Positions 1 through 10,744 of a stretch of 64,000 nt of DNA are shown piece by piece. A model generated the notes under the pieces. That model saw nothing but the letters and a program-made list of their open reading frames with translations, made no database searches and had not been told where the DNA came from. The stretch spans positions 1,865,001-1,929,000 of the forward strand of contig NC_045142.1 of NCBI RefSeq assembly GCF_008831285.2, read 5' to 3'. The position numbers were made by a program, and so were the translations under genes. Positions within the stretch are counted from its first letter, which is position 1, and every line of letters starts with the position of its first letter. This DNA comes from Nymphaea colorata. Taxonomy: Eukaryota > Streptophyta > Magnoliopsida > Nymphaeales > Nymphaeaceae.

Positions 1-1592
1 AACATCCATTTCTTATGCTTAATGAAATGTCTTTGGTACAAGGTGACTTGTACGTTACATCGGAGCCAATTTTAACACATGATGCTCATAAACAGTGTAA
101 GCTAAACATGATACAAGAACTTGCTTTTGGGGATTATATAGCCCTAGGTGACTTATAGGAGTGAATTATATATATATAGTGAGAGAGTGAGAGAGAGATG
201 TGTGCATCATGGGATCCAATAGTTTAAGCTTATCGAGGCGTAGCTGTCAGCTTAATTGCGAAATGTATTTAAGAATAATAAGTTGTTAGTCAATAGTACA
301 TTATTATTCTCATTGTCAGCTTAAATAGGGGAAGTCCCTTATTATATTACCACATGCGATGGTTACAGGGCTATTATTGTTTCTTCCAAACTGCGCTGTA
401 CATGCGTTACCACCCCTTCAGCTCTTTGGATTCTAATACACTTGTTATTTGGTGCGTTAGTTGAGATTCACCTGTTCAAACGTGGTGTCAAATAATTATT
501 TATAATCCAGGGCAAGCACCACTTGCATATAAAGGAAACTATAAAGTTATGATATTGTATGGCTTTCCATATCATTCCAATGTACTATTAGGAATAACTT
601 GATGCTTCACATCCATTCTGTCTCAAGAAGTGGAAATCTCAACAGATTTCTAAAATTTCCCCTACGAGAACAATTCATTAATTTCTTGTCATCAAATTCT
701 ATTGATTGTTTAAATGGCGGGGCAGGAATAAATAAGTTGAATATAACTTAAGGAGCTGGGGAATGTTGATGTCCATGCAAGTACTACTGCGACTGGCCGC
801 TGGAGTTCTTTCTGTATTCTTGTAACTGCAGCAAGCACTGCCTGATGCTGTGTTGCTTTCATAAATTGGTTACTTATCTGTCATAGTTTCCTCTCTATGT
901 CATATTTAAGGAGCGTTCTGATCTCAGATTTAAAGGACCCAACTGAGAGTTTTTGAAAGGCTATTTTCTTAATCAATGAAGAGCAGATATTAAAGAAGTT
1001 TCAGGTTTACAAGTGGCAGAACCCCTTCAGCTTAAAAACAGAGCAAGTACAGTAGCTCTGGTGCACTCCTTCAATGCGGAAGATGACATATATGCTCCAT
1101 CGTGTACCAATGAGTAACGCGTAAGGTGTTCTGCCATATTCATTGTCGTGTAAATGTTGCAGATTGTATGCTTGAAAAATGTTATACACAATAATGGATG
1201 TGACCTAGAAACTGCAGATAACAGTAAACTAGTCTTCTCGTGAATTTCACTTATATAATAGCATAGTTGGTCGGATGCGCAGGCCGGTGAAGGTTTGGTC
1301 ATCAATTCGATTGCTGTAAGCAATGCTTCCCTAAATTGCAAATTGTGGATTTAAGATACTCTAGTTGAACGCTAGGCCTTACCTCATCATTTTCCATGCA
1401 AAACAAACACTTCGGCAATGTTTCTTCATCTTTTATTTCATTTCCCTTTTCTTACATTCTGCACAGAAGACCCAGTCATATTCCGTTTAACAAGAAGGAA
1501 AATAAATCTCCAGTCATCACGCCCTCAGCCTTTACAAGAGTCTGCAAAAGCAAGTTTCCGGCAGAAATATATAAAAAATAAATCTTCCTCTC

Positions 1593-1627
<35 letters not shown>

Positions 1628-3670
1628 TAATATGTATATATAATATGCTTTAATTTTCAATAAATGAAGAAATAAAGGTACAAATTTTTTTGGTGATTTT
1701 TTATGTACACGCGGCAGAGCCCCGTTGGCCTGGAAAAACAGCAGATATAATTGCATAGATCTGGTCATTCAACAGTAAATGTTATGTCCCATTACGTGGT
1801 AAAGGCTGAAAGTAACGCATACAAATAAATGGTGCCCTCTGCAACACATGTGTATGCACAGGACGTGCAGCTTGGCGTGCTTGCCCAATTGTTGTCTCCA
1901 TCTGACAATCAATATTCCGCCCTTCTGCCAATTTTTTGCAATTTTCTATCCTTTTCAAATATATATATATATATATATTAGTAGATATGACACCACTTGT
2001 GTAAGTGGTAAAAATGAAACTTCCTAAATTCATGTTAAAAAATTGTTTAAAACCAAATGTGAACCTTTTAAATGTGTTTATAAAAACTAATTTAATATAA
2101 ATCATGATTTAGTTCAAGTTATTTTTGTAAAAAAAAAATCTTTCAACTACCAACATTTTGATGTTGTAAAAGCCTTTTTATTTTTTATTATTAAAAAAAA
2201 TTATTTGGAACATCTACTAACTGATTTACTCGTTGAACTGATTCCTTTTGGTTAATCAACTACAAACGACCATCTAATAAAAAATCCAAAGAAATAATGC
2301 ACATATTTGGGGTCCAAGTATCTCCTCGAGAAAAACTTAGCAACAGAAAATTTCTCATGGATGACACATTTATATAGTCAAGATGATCCGAGCTTAGCTG
2401 AGCTGAGTTTAAATGAGTTGAGTTCTCAGTAACTAAATTCGACTCGTTTAACATTTCAAGCACAAATTTAAACTCGAGCTTTAAGTTGAATTTTCGGGTG
2501 GGTTCAAGTCCAACCCAAATTGGCTCTACTCATTGGGCAGCTCTACATTTGATTACTTCATGAATCTATCCCAACAAATTAGGATAAATTCATGAACTAA
2601 AATCTAGGTTATTTTTTTGAAACACATTTATGGAACACTAAAATAGTATTCTTGTTGCCAAATACACCATAAATATTATGAGATATATAAAAGTAAAGCG
2701 TACATGTATTCCCGTCGATGATAAGTGAAAAAATGTCACAATGCAGGTGGCGCGCGTCAGTATGCAGCTATGCTAATATAATATGCTGTATATGTATATA
2801 ACAGACAAAGTGTATAACATGACGTAGTTAGTGAGAGAGGAAGCTTTTGGAAGCACATGATTGAGCATTTTCTGTAGTCCAGCCTACCCAACCAGCCCAT
2901 TGTTCAGTTCATTTAATTTCTCTCTCTACACTTAACTTCCACCTCCTAAAAAATTAAATCTGTCTTGTCCCATCCATTTAAAGGCGTTGGCAAGATTCCC
3001 AGAAGAAGCTGGTAGCGAAATATAGCAACTCCAATAATCCAATCCCCGTCATTGTACATCCACAGTGCACAGCTTCCCTTCTTCTGCGCATATTCTTTTC
3101 TTGCCCTAAAAGAAACAGAAACAGCCAGACATCTAGAGAGAGAGAGAGAGAGAAACAAAGGGGAGAGCTAAGTTCTCCAGAACAGTAATTGAAAATTTTG
3201 CCTTCTTTCTCCCTCTAAAAATCCTCATCTTAGAACGCAGAAAAAGAACTTTCATTAACGAATTATATTCGGAACCAAAGAAACATAGATGGGTTTGTGG
3301 TCAATAGCAATAAAGTAGACAAAAAACCCAATGTCTCATCAGTTGAAAATGAATAAGAAGGAAGAACAGTGCCCTCGAAGCCTCTGTTCAATTCCTTCTA
3401 TCATTTCTCTTCTCCTACTGCTTTTTCCTTTGCCATGTTGAGTACAAACCAGGAATGGCATTTAACTCTTTTGTCCGCAACATGGGGAGCCAATCACCCT
3501 GCAACGCAGCTCATGGAGCTAGGGATCCGCATTATATATGTAGGATTCACCCGCCCTAGTCTCTGCAACTAGGACTGGTCAAAATTAAGAGCTCAATTAT
3601 CCAAGTCCTTGCTGGGACCCAATTCTTTATTAAGTATGTGAAAACTTATTCATAAACCAAGTCTTGATCA
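1..3670. other. Gene-free AT-rich spacer
   Basis: No coding region could be supported here. Visible items are short (TA)n runs near 1590-1640 and 1960-1978, a GA run near 3138-3153, and a degenerate patch rich in GAGCTNGA-type words at about 2390-2540. That patch resembles the ones at 5040-5380, 31500-31640 and 40140-40460. Short ORFs in this stretch lack homology that I recognise. Confidence 0.6.
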
Positions 3671-3674
3671 AGGC

Positions 3675-3873
3675 GCGTGGCATAGTCAGGACTTTTTTGT
3701 TGCGGGGGCCAAACTATAGTTTTAAAATTTTAACTAGGGCTTGATATAAAATTTTTCAAACTTTTTATATATATTAAACTGAATTCTTTAGATTCAAATA
3801 TAATTTTTTAAAGTTTTTAAATTCTGAGGAGGAGCCACGGCTCTTGCTGGCCCCTCCTTTCCTCCGCCCCTAA
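3675..3873. mobile_element. Degenerate hAT-like MITE copy
   Basis: The right end reads CTCCGCCCCTAA, the complement of the GGGGCGGAG terminus shared by other copies in this window. The left end (GTGGCATAGTCAGGA) is a decayed version of the same terminus. The interior (GGGGCCAAACTATAGTTTT and a T/A-rich core) matches the copies at 8933-9090 and 43282-43492. I found no clear target-site duplication. Confidence 0.45.
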
Positions 3874-4217
3874 GCATAGGTGATCGGATCAGCGACGAGT
3901 AGGGGGTTCAATTCTCAAAGGCATCAACATGCTCTATAGAAGTTGTTCTCATGGGGAGAGGAGCCAGAGCTGAGCATGAGCTTGATGTTCTCTTATTGCC
4001 GCCCATGACTGGGCTTGTTTCCTGGAATCCCTTTCTTTACAATTGATGTGGAACCTTGTAAGAACCAAAGCATTTACTGACCTCTGTTTGGAGGGTTGAG
4101 GACAATACTATTAAAAAGTTTAATACATCATATTTATTTGATCATATAATACACATAACACAGGAAACACATCTTAGGTCTATAACGCACACAAGAAACA
4201 TGCTGATACAACTTTAG

Positions 4218-4337
4218 ATTTCAACTATTACAGATTTGAGATTCCTTCCGCTATGGGAAATTAAACACACTGTATATTTCAACTATCACAGATTTGAGAT
4301 TTTCTGGGATTTGAGATCTATGGGAAATTAAACACAC
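4218..4337. repeat. Short tandem duplication (2 copies)
   Basis: Copy 1 (4218-4270) and copy 2 (4276-4337) share ATTTCAACTATYACAGATTT at the left and CTATGGGAAATTAAACACAC at the right. Copy 2 has a small internal repeat of GGGATTTGAGAT. No coding role is seen. Confidence 0.8.
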
Positions 4338-4339
4338 CT

Positions 4340-7300
4340 TAAAAGAAAAAGAAAGAAGGAGAAAGAGAAAGTGTTTTAACTTTTAAATGAAAAATACATC
4401 ATCCCCCAGTAAAATCAATGAAGAGAAAAAGACCTCCCACCTTAGAGGGACCAACGGTTTTTCAAGAGGAGTTGATTAGACTGATAAAGATTGATGAAGA
4501 AATGACTCTCGTTTTCCTTGAACGTCATGTTAGGAAGATGTCATTTCAAAGGCTCGAGCCTCTTCTTCTTCTTCTTCTTCTTCTTTTATTCCTTCTTTTA
4601 ATCTAAGAAAATCGTACTGTCTGTGTTGAAAACAAGGCCGTAGCCTCCGCCTGAAACCCAAAGGAAAGTACTGTCTGAGCATCTTCTTTTCTCTACGCCT
4701 TACCCGCTACGTTTAGTTATTGCACTAGAATAACGAAAAAAATGTTAAAATTTCATTTACGGTCCAACTTTTATCCGTAATATTTTGAAAAAAGCCTTCT
4801 TTTGTCTCGAATTCCTCATACAAGCTCCGGTGTTTTCTTATAATTACTAAATAAATGCACACTTTTACTATTAGATAAGCCTCACTCAATTCATACTTAA
4901 ATTATTCCACTTAAAGCTTACTTAATTGACCATTACAAGATCCAATTTAGCGGTTGGGATGGGAATGGACGGTTCTGACTCAGGTTGGATTAATCCACAT
5001 CTTAATTGGATCTCAACTCAAGGGCACAATGAATCGATTCAGCTCGAGCTCGATTCCATCTCGGCCGTCTAAACTCGACTAACTTGCTTATAAGCAAGTC
5101 AAGTTCAAGTGCAAATATATGCTTGCATTTAAATTCAACTCAATTTGACTACATAATGAATGCTAAAATATAATGAGAAAATAGTTAAATTAAAGGTGTT
5201 AGCAAGTTAAAAGAAATGAGACAGACTTAACAAAAACAAGTTAAATGAGTTGAACTTGAGCTCGACACTATATTGTCGAGTCAAACTCAAGTCTATTTTA
5301 TGAAGCTCGACTCAAGTTCAAGCAGAGCTAGCTCGAGTTTTTTTGGGTCAGCTCAAGCTGGGCTTGGCTCGTGTGCAAACCTAATCTCGGCCGATTGGAT
5401 TTGAGGTATTCAAACTTGGATCAAGCTTGGACCTGATTTTGAGAAATTCAATTAAGATCTGACTACCATAATGTCCAATTTTCATATGTAATTGAATGAG
5501 TGTAGAGATAAATGCAAAACAGTGTCTAATTTGAACCCAATTAACAAAAGAAACTCTTTCTTTTTGGTGTGTTTAAATGGATATGAATTTGGATCAGTAG
5601 TTGGACAAAACCCTAATTATAAGAGAACAATGTGAAAGAGTAGTACGCATTTTAAAAGTGATATAGTGTATCCTACGACCATTAATGTGCACATTTGTGA
5701 ATGAAAGTTGAGCACGTATCAGCAAAAGTTAAAACATAATCGTATCTTAAGATGATAATCAAAAGATAGGACCTAAACTGAAATTTCGTAAAGTTAGTAA
5801 TGAAGACCGTCATATTGTGACACATTACCAACTTTGCTATTAAAGATTTGAGTCATTTTTATAGGTGGACATTGTAGAAGCACGAAAACGCGAACTTTGA
5901 ATTTTTTTATTGTGGTTTTCAAGCAAAGAATCTCGAAGCTAATTAAACTATTAAAAAAAGAATTGAAAAGCTCGCACTTGGACAGGTCTATGTTGGGAAA
6001 ATTCTATTTAATGGCCAATATTATATTCCTTGTCGTGAGGAAGTCTCACTTTTAATTTTTCATATTCACTTCTTGTTTTTATATAAAATGTTGATGTAAG
6101 ATCTACCCTTCCTCTTTTTTTCTCTTTTTTTTTCTTTTTTTTTAAGGTGAGTGGTTTTTTTTTTTTTTTAACTGTTACCCATGTACCTCTTACTCCCGAG
6201 GTTCACTGAACACATAGTTAGAGACTATGTTACCAGGGTGTGACAAGAAAGAACAAGCACCCGGGTCGACGCGACGTGGGTGCAGGTGCGACCCATATTC
6301 ACACCAAAAGCACCACGTTAATTTGAGTTTTTTTTTAATAAATTTGATATTGTTAATATATTATAATAATAAATTAATAATAATAATAAATATTCTTGCT
6401 GCACCGTCACACCTAAATTTTTTGAGATATACCATGCCGGCACCTGCATCTTATCTTGGACATAGTTTTGAGACCTTCTACTGTTTAGAGGAATAATGCA
6501 ATGAGTCTGACAATGACCAAATGTTTTGTAAAAAAGTACCCACCATTTCAGGAGTACAAAATTATTCATGGCACTTTAAATTTAACAAAATTGAACTTCA
6601 AGTGCCTAGTTTTTTTTCTCCCATCGAAATTATACATCCTTTTGAACCCAAAAAAAAAAAAATTGAAGAAGGACAAAATGCAACAAAAATTAGAAAAGTG
6701 GAGTTTCCGGTTGCACTTTTCCAGAGAAAACATATCAAAAAGAGGCAAATGTGCAGCAGAGAAGAGATTTGAGTGATTTTCTTCTCAATCTGTTGTGATG
6801 AACGTCAAATCCCAAATAGAAAGTATTCAAAGATGAACAAAAGAAAGAAAGCAAATCTATCTTGTATCAATTGTCCTTTGACCGCAACAACCAACCTTTT
6901 CATGAGTGGAAAAGCAATTATTTGACCATTTCCCTCTCCGTCTCTCTCGTGAATGAATACATGCATCTACGCACAGTCAACTATGTTAGAATGACATAAT
7001 CGTGTTGAATATGTGCACCATTTGTGGGACAGCAGCATCAGAAAACTGGAAAAACCTGCTCTCTTCTTTCTTCCTGGTCGGTTAGTCTCTCTTTCTCCTT
7101 ACCACACACTGACTTTAGTTGCAAAGATTGATTCAGACAGCTGCATGATTACGTCAAACAGTTAGATCAAGTTGCAAGCTTGGATTTGATGAGCTAATTT
7201 TCAGACTGCTCATCAGCGAAGAACAAAAACAATCTTGAGAACATTGTCTTGGATGTAGATTGTTGCAAACAAGCCGAAGGAATTATCCATACGACTTGCG

Positions 7301-7550
7301 TTCCGAAGTGAAACCATTTTCGCTTAACCGATATACAAATTTTGAAAAATTATATTTTGATTTCTGTTAAAATTATGAAATTATAATTCGGTCCCTAATG
7401 AAAAATTAGGGGCTCCACCTCTGGATAGGAAATTTTGAACAATATGAGTATAACCTGTTTGAATAATATTGATAGATTAATTATGAGCATCAACAACATG
7501 AGCATCACTATGAAGTTGTGTAGTATGATAGGTAGAATACAAGCAAAATA
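4340..7550. other. Gene-free spacer with degenerate repeats
   Basis: No gene is supported. A (CTT)n run lies at 4560-4588 and an (AAT)n-rich stretch at 6350-6392. A mosaic of GAGCTCGA/CTCGACTCAA words at 5040-5380 is the kind of degenerate dispersed repeat also seen at 2390-2540, 31500-31640 and 40140-40460. Homopurine and homopyrimidine tracts occur at 6110-6170. Confidence 0.6.
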
Positions 7551-7709
7551 GGGCAGTTTGGCATTCATAACATATTGTTACTGTCCAATGAATCTGATCA
7601 AAATTTGGTGTAAGATTCATGGAACTCTATGTTATAGGGTTTCATGAAGCTGCCTCAACTTTTTTGGAGCAGGTTCAGTAACATTTTGGTACTCATGCCA
7701 AAATGCCTC
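7551..7709. mobile_element. Tourist-like MITE, 159 bp
   Basis: The left end GGGCAGTTTGGCAT and the reversed right end GAGGCATTTTGGCAT form an imperfect terminal inverted repeat. TGTTACTG also recurs about 25-33 bases inside each end. The flanks are ATA on the left and TTA on the right, close to the TWA target duplication of PIF/Harbinger elements. Length matches the copies at 28407-28568 and 36067-36222. It is non-coding and has no transposase. Confidence 0.6.
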
Positions 7710-7844
7710 TTACTATATTCAATTTATATATCCAATTTATTGGATCAAATATGAGTTCGACTTTTAAATTGAAAATTAAAATCTGATTTCTGAAATCTCA
7801 ACAGACTCTGAATCCTACTTTTACCTAAATCCGAACTGCATTAT

Positions 7845-8020
7845 AATATATTAAAAACCTACTTAATGTATGGATATCGAATCTAGAAAATTTGACTGAT
7901 CATATTGATGCTCATTTACTAATCTGGTACTTAATGCAATATATTAAAAGCCAGCTTAATGTATAGATATTGGATAGAGGAAAATTTAACGTGATCATAT
8001 TGATGCTCATTTACTAATCT
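7845..8020. repeat. Tandem duplication, about 82 bp x 2
   Basis: Copy 1 (7845-7925) and copy 2 (7938-8020) share AATATATTAAAARCC at the left and ATCATATTGATGCTCATTTA at the right, with scattered substitutions. It lies in AT-rich non-coding DNA. Confidence 0.8.
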
Positions 8021-8186
8021 ATCATTTCGAATCAAAACTGAATCCAAATATGATCAGATGTCAATTTTTAAACCTAAAAATTGGTCATATAATTGAGATA
8101 TTAAAATTTTCCTATATCTTTCTTTTAAAGAAGTTTGGTTAGATATCTGATCTAAATCAATTCCATTGAAACCTCTGGTGGGTGGG

Positions 8187-8405
8187 CAGTAGCGGAGCTA
8201 CTTTGTAACTGGTGTGGGCCAGTGGGCCACTGCCCACGCTGGCCCCGGAAATCATGTATTGTGGACTAAACTGGACCCATGTTCAGCTATGTCTAGATAC
8301 ATATAGTCCCACACCAAATCTAAGTCAGTATGCCACAAGCACTCATCCTCTTAAACCAGAGGTCGGTTGGCACCCTTCAACCAAAATTTTCTAGCTCCGC
8401 CACAG
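8187..8405. mobile_element. hAT-type MITE, 219 bp, with 8-bp TSD
   Basis: The left end CAGTAGCGGAGCTA and the reverse complement of the right end, CTGTGGCGGAGCTA, match at 12 of 14 positions. Perfect 8-bp direct repeats TGGGTGGG flank the element (8179-8186 and 8406-8413). An 8-bp duplication and CAGNGGCGGAGC ends are hallmarks of hAT elements. The interior (GTGGGCCAGTGGGCCACTGC) is shared in part with the 10256 copy. No transposase is encoded. Confidence 0.85.
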
Positions 8406-8932
8406 TGGGTGGGTTGAACAAACCAGCGGTTGACATTAATGGCTGAAGATTTCTCCAAGCAGGTCTTTATCAACTGAAATGGTATAAAACGTGAAAAACA
8501 AGTTAGTCGTATAAAAAAAGAAAAAAACACCAAAAAATAAAAAACACGTATAATGCCCGTGTTATACATATTATACCCATTTTTTTTTGTTTTTTTGTTT
8601 TTTTATTAATTTTTATTTTTTTTATAATTTTTAAGATTTATTAAATGTTTTAATTTTTTAAAAAATTTGTAGATATATTTTCGAGATATACAACTTTGCC
8701 GTATTATATCCAAGAGGCGGTCTCACCCTAAGAGTGTAGACACTCTTACCATGTGTAATGGATCATGGATGAAATTCATCTACAGTAACATCCACGCTCA
8801 TCAAACACCCATAACTGATAATGCTCATGTTTCTTGTACCCGAAAATATTAAATAGTTGTGAGATCTTCTAAGTTCTTGGTGCATGCGTTGAAACTTGTC
8901 AATGCAGATCACTATAATTAAGGGCAGAACTA

Positions 8933-9085
8933 AAATTCTTTTATTGTAGGAGCCAAACTATAGTTTCAAAATTTTAACAGGAGATGAAATATAGTTTTTC
9001 AAATCTTTTATAAGGTTAAACCATAATTTTTAAAATTTACGTGTAAAATTTTGAATTTCTAAAAATCCGAGGAGGGGTCATGGCA
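8933..9085. mobile_element. Truncated hAT-like repeat
   Basis: GGAGCCAAACTATAGTTTCA and a downstream AAATCCGAGGAGGGGTCATG match the interior and right arm of the repeat at 3675-3873. The terminal CTCCGCCCC is missing, so this is probably a truncated copy. Confidence 0.45.
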
Positions 9086-9289
9086 GGCAGCATTTTATCA
9101 ATAACCCAAGTCTCAATCGTTCTTGTCCTCAACTGAAAGGTTCTTCCCCTTTGTTTTTTCACCACTTAGGTTGGGGCATTTCCTCATAAAAATCAACTGG
9201 CTGATAAAAGTCCTATAAACTTGTTTGTGGTTTGGAAAATACAAATTTATATTCTTCCAACTCTTGATTAGGAATAACAGGTCAATATA

Positions 9290-9730
9290 TCCAATTTAGA
9301 TTGGATATCTGATCGAACCATTTGGAAAAAATCAGATATGAATAAAAAAAAGTATTCGATTAAGAAATCAGATCGGATTTGGATTTAAAAAATGACATCC
9401 AATCAGATTCAAAAATATATAAATATCTGATCGGATACAGATTCAAATTCGGATCGGCTTTAGTTTTAAATAAATATAATATATCAAATGCTCCTACATT
9501 TTGAAAATTGGCTGGATACGGTTCAAAATTTGGATTCAATTTCAGATATGAACGTAAAGTCCGATTCGAATTCGGACATGAATGTAAAATCAGATTTGAA
9601 TCCAAATAGATCCGGATTCAGATATGGCTTTTTTTCATTTGTATTTGAATCCAAATTTGAATGAAAGTAGTTGAATATAAAAAAAAAAAAGCAGATATGG
9701 TTAAGAGTATATGTGACTGAAATCAATCTG
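9290..9730. repeat. Degenerate GATTCGGAT-rich repeat
   Basis: The stretch is built from irregular copies of GGATNNGATTC/AATTCGGAT-like words. Related patches lie near 7740-8060, 18070-18260 and 19320-19510. Open frames through it (Ser/Asp/Phe/Asn-rich on the minus strand) follow from the repeat and are not taken as genes. Confidence 0.5.
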
Positions 9731-10255
9731 ATCCATTGACATCTCTAATACCAATTGATTCTTTAACATTTCTCAATATTAAGGAGATATTTGATAGCCA
9801 TGGATATCAGATAATTCCAGATCCAGTTTTAAAAACCTTGTATCTGAACTCCAATGTGGAAGCTAGGGGTGGTCGGACCTCATATCTTCCGATATAATAT
9901 CCCCAAAAACTTTATTTTAGATTGATTTCAATTCATGAAAGTTTGTTTAAGCCAAGGTCATCAAATCAGTTTGCTATCAATTCAATTTATATTGGCCGAT
10001 TAACGCTAATTTTGGAAACAATATAGACATAGATGACAACATGATGTGTAAAGCTCAAAAACACTTCCCCACTTAAACATCAACCTGATGATGTGGAAGA
10101 CGCCGCACAAAATCCAATGGCATTAGAATCATAATTAAAACATATTAGCTCCAAAGGCGATAGCGCAACTGGGTGGTAATCTTCACATACAAAGTCGCTT
10201 TTACATCTCAATGTACTGTTTCTTTGAATTGTCCCTTCCTACCTAGGTCTTGAAG

Positions 10256-10408
10256 CAGTGGCGTAGTCACATGGTGTGGCTGGTGTGGGCAGTTGCCCAC
10301 ACCACTCTCATAAAATTAGTTTATGTTAATATTTTGATATATTTGATTGTTATATATATAAGTGTCGATATGTGCCATCACCAGAAAAAATTTCTGACTC
10401 CGCTAATG
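10256..10408. mobile_element. hAT-type MITE, 153 bp, upstream of TL15 gene
   Basis: The left end CAGTGGCGTAGTCA and reversed right end CATTAGCGGAGTCA form an imperfect terminal inverted repeat. Flanks TCTTGAAG (10248-10255) and TCCTGAAA (10409-10416) match at 6 of 8 positions, as an aged 8-bp duplication would. An internal ATATATATAAGTGTC is shared with the 36248-36428 copy, where the TA run has expanded. The right end lies 336 bp before the TL15 start codon. Confidence 0.7.
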
Positions 10409-10744
10409 TCCTGAAACAACTTTAGATTTCAGACACGAAGTGAAAGTAGGGGAAGGTTTCGGCCTCTCGTGCCATTGGCAGAACTGAAAGATATTTTCTA
10501 AACATTGGATATGGTCGAGTAAAGAAGAATGGACATGTAATGTTGGATCCAGCAATAAGATAGGGACATCAGGACCCGAAGCCTATGAGGGGTCGGGTTT
10601 ACGAACCCGAACTTTCGGTTCTAGTCCGAGTCGGTGTACCATCTCCTCATCCGGATCGGATAATTCAAAATCTTACAGGATAAGGCTCCTTGGCGGATAA
10701 ATACGCGCCAGGAGGACTTCCCTCGCGCGCTTCCCCTGCCACTG

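Noticed and set aside
1027-1341. Minus-strand 104-codon ORF (MQFREALLTAIELMTKPSP start)
   Set aside because: Its composition looks fairly protein-like and a possible acceptor lies near its start, but I recognise no family and found no neighbouring exons to join.
2490-2515. GGTTCAAGTCC resembling a tRNA T-loop
   Set aside because: No acceptor stem, D-arm or anticodon arm is found around it.
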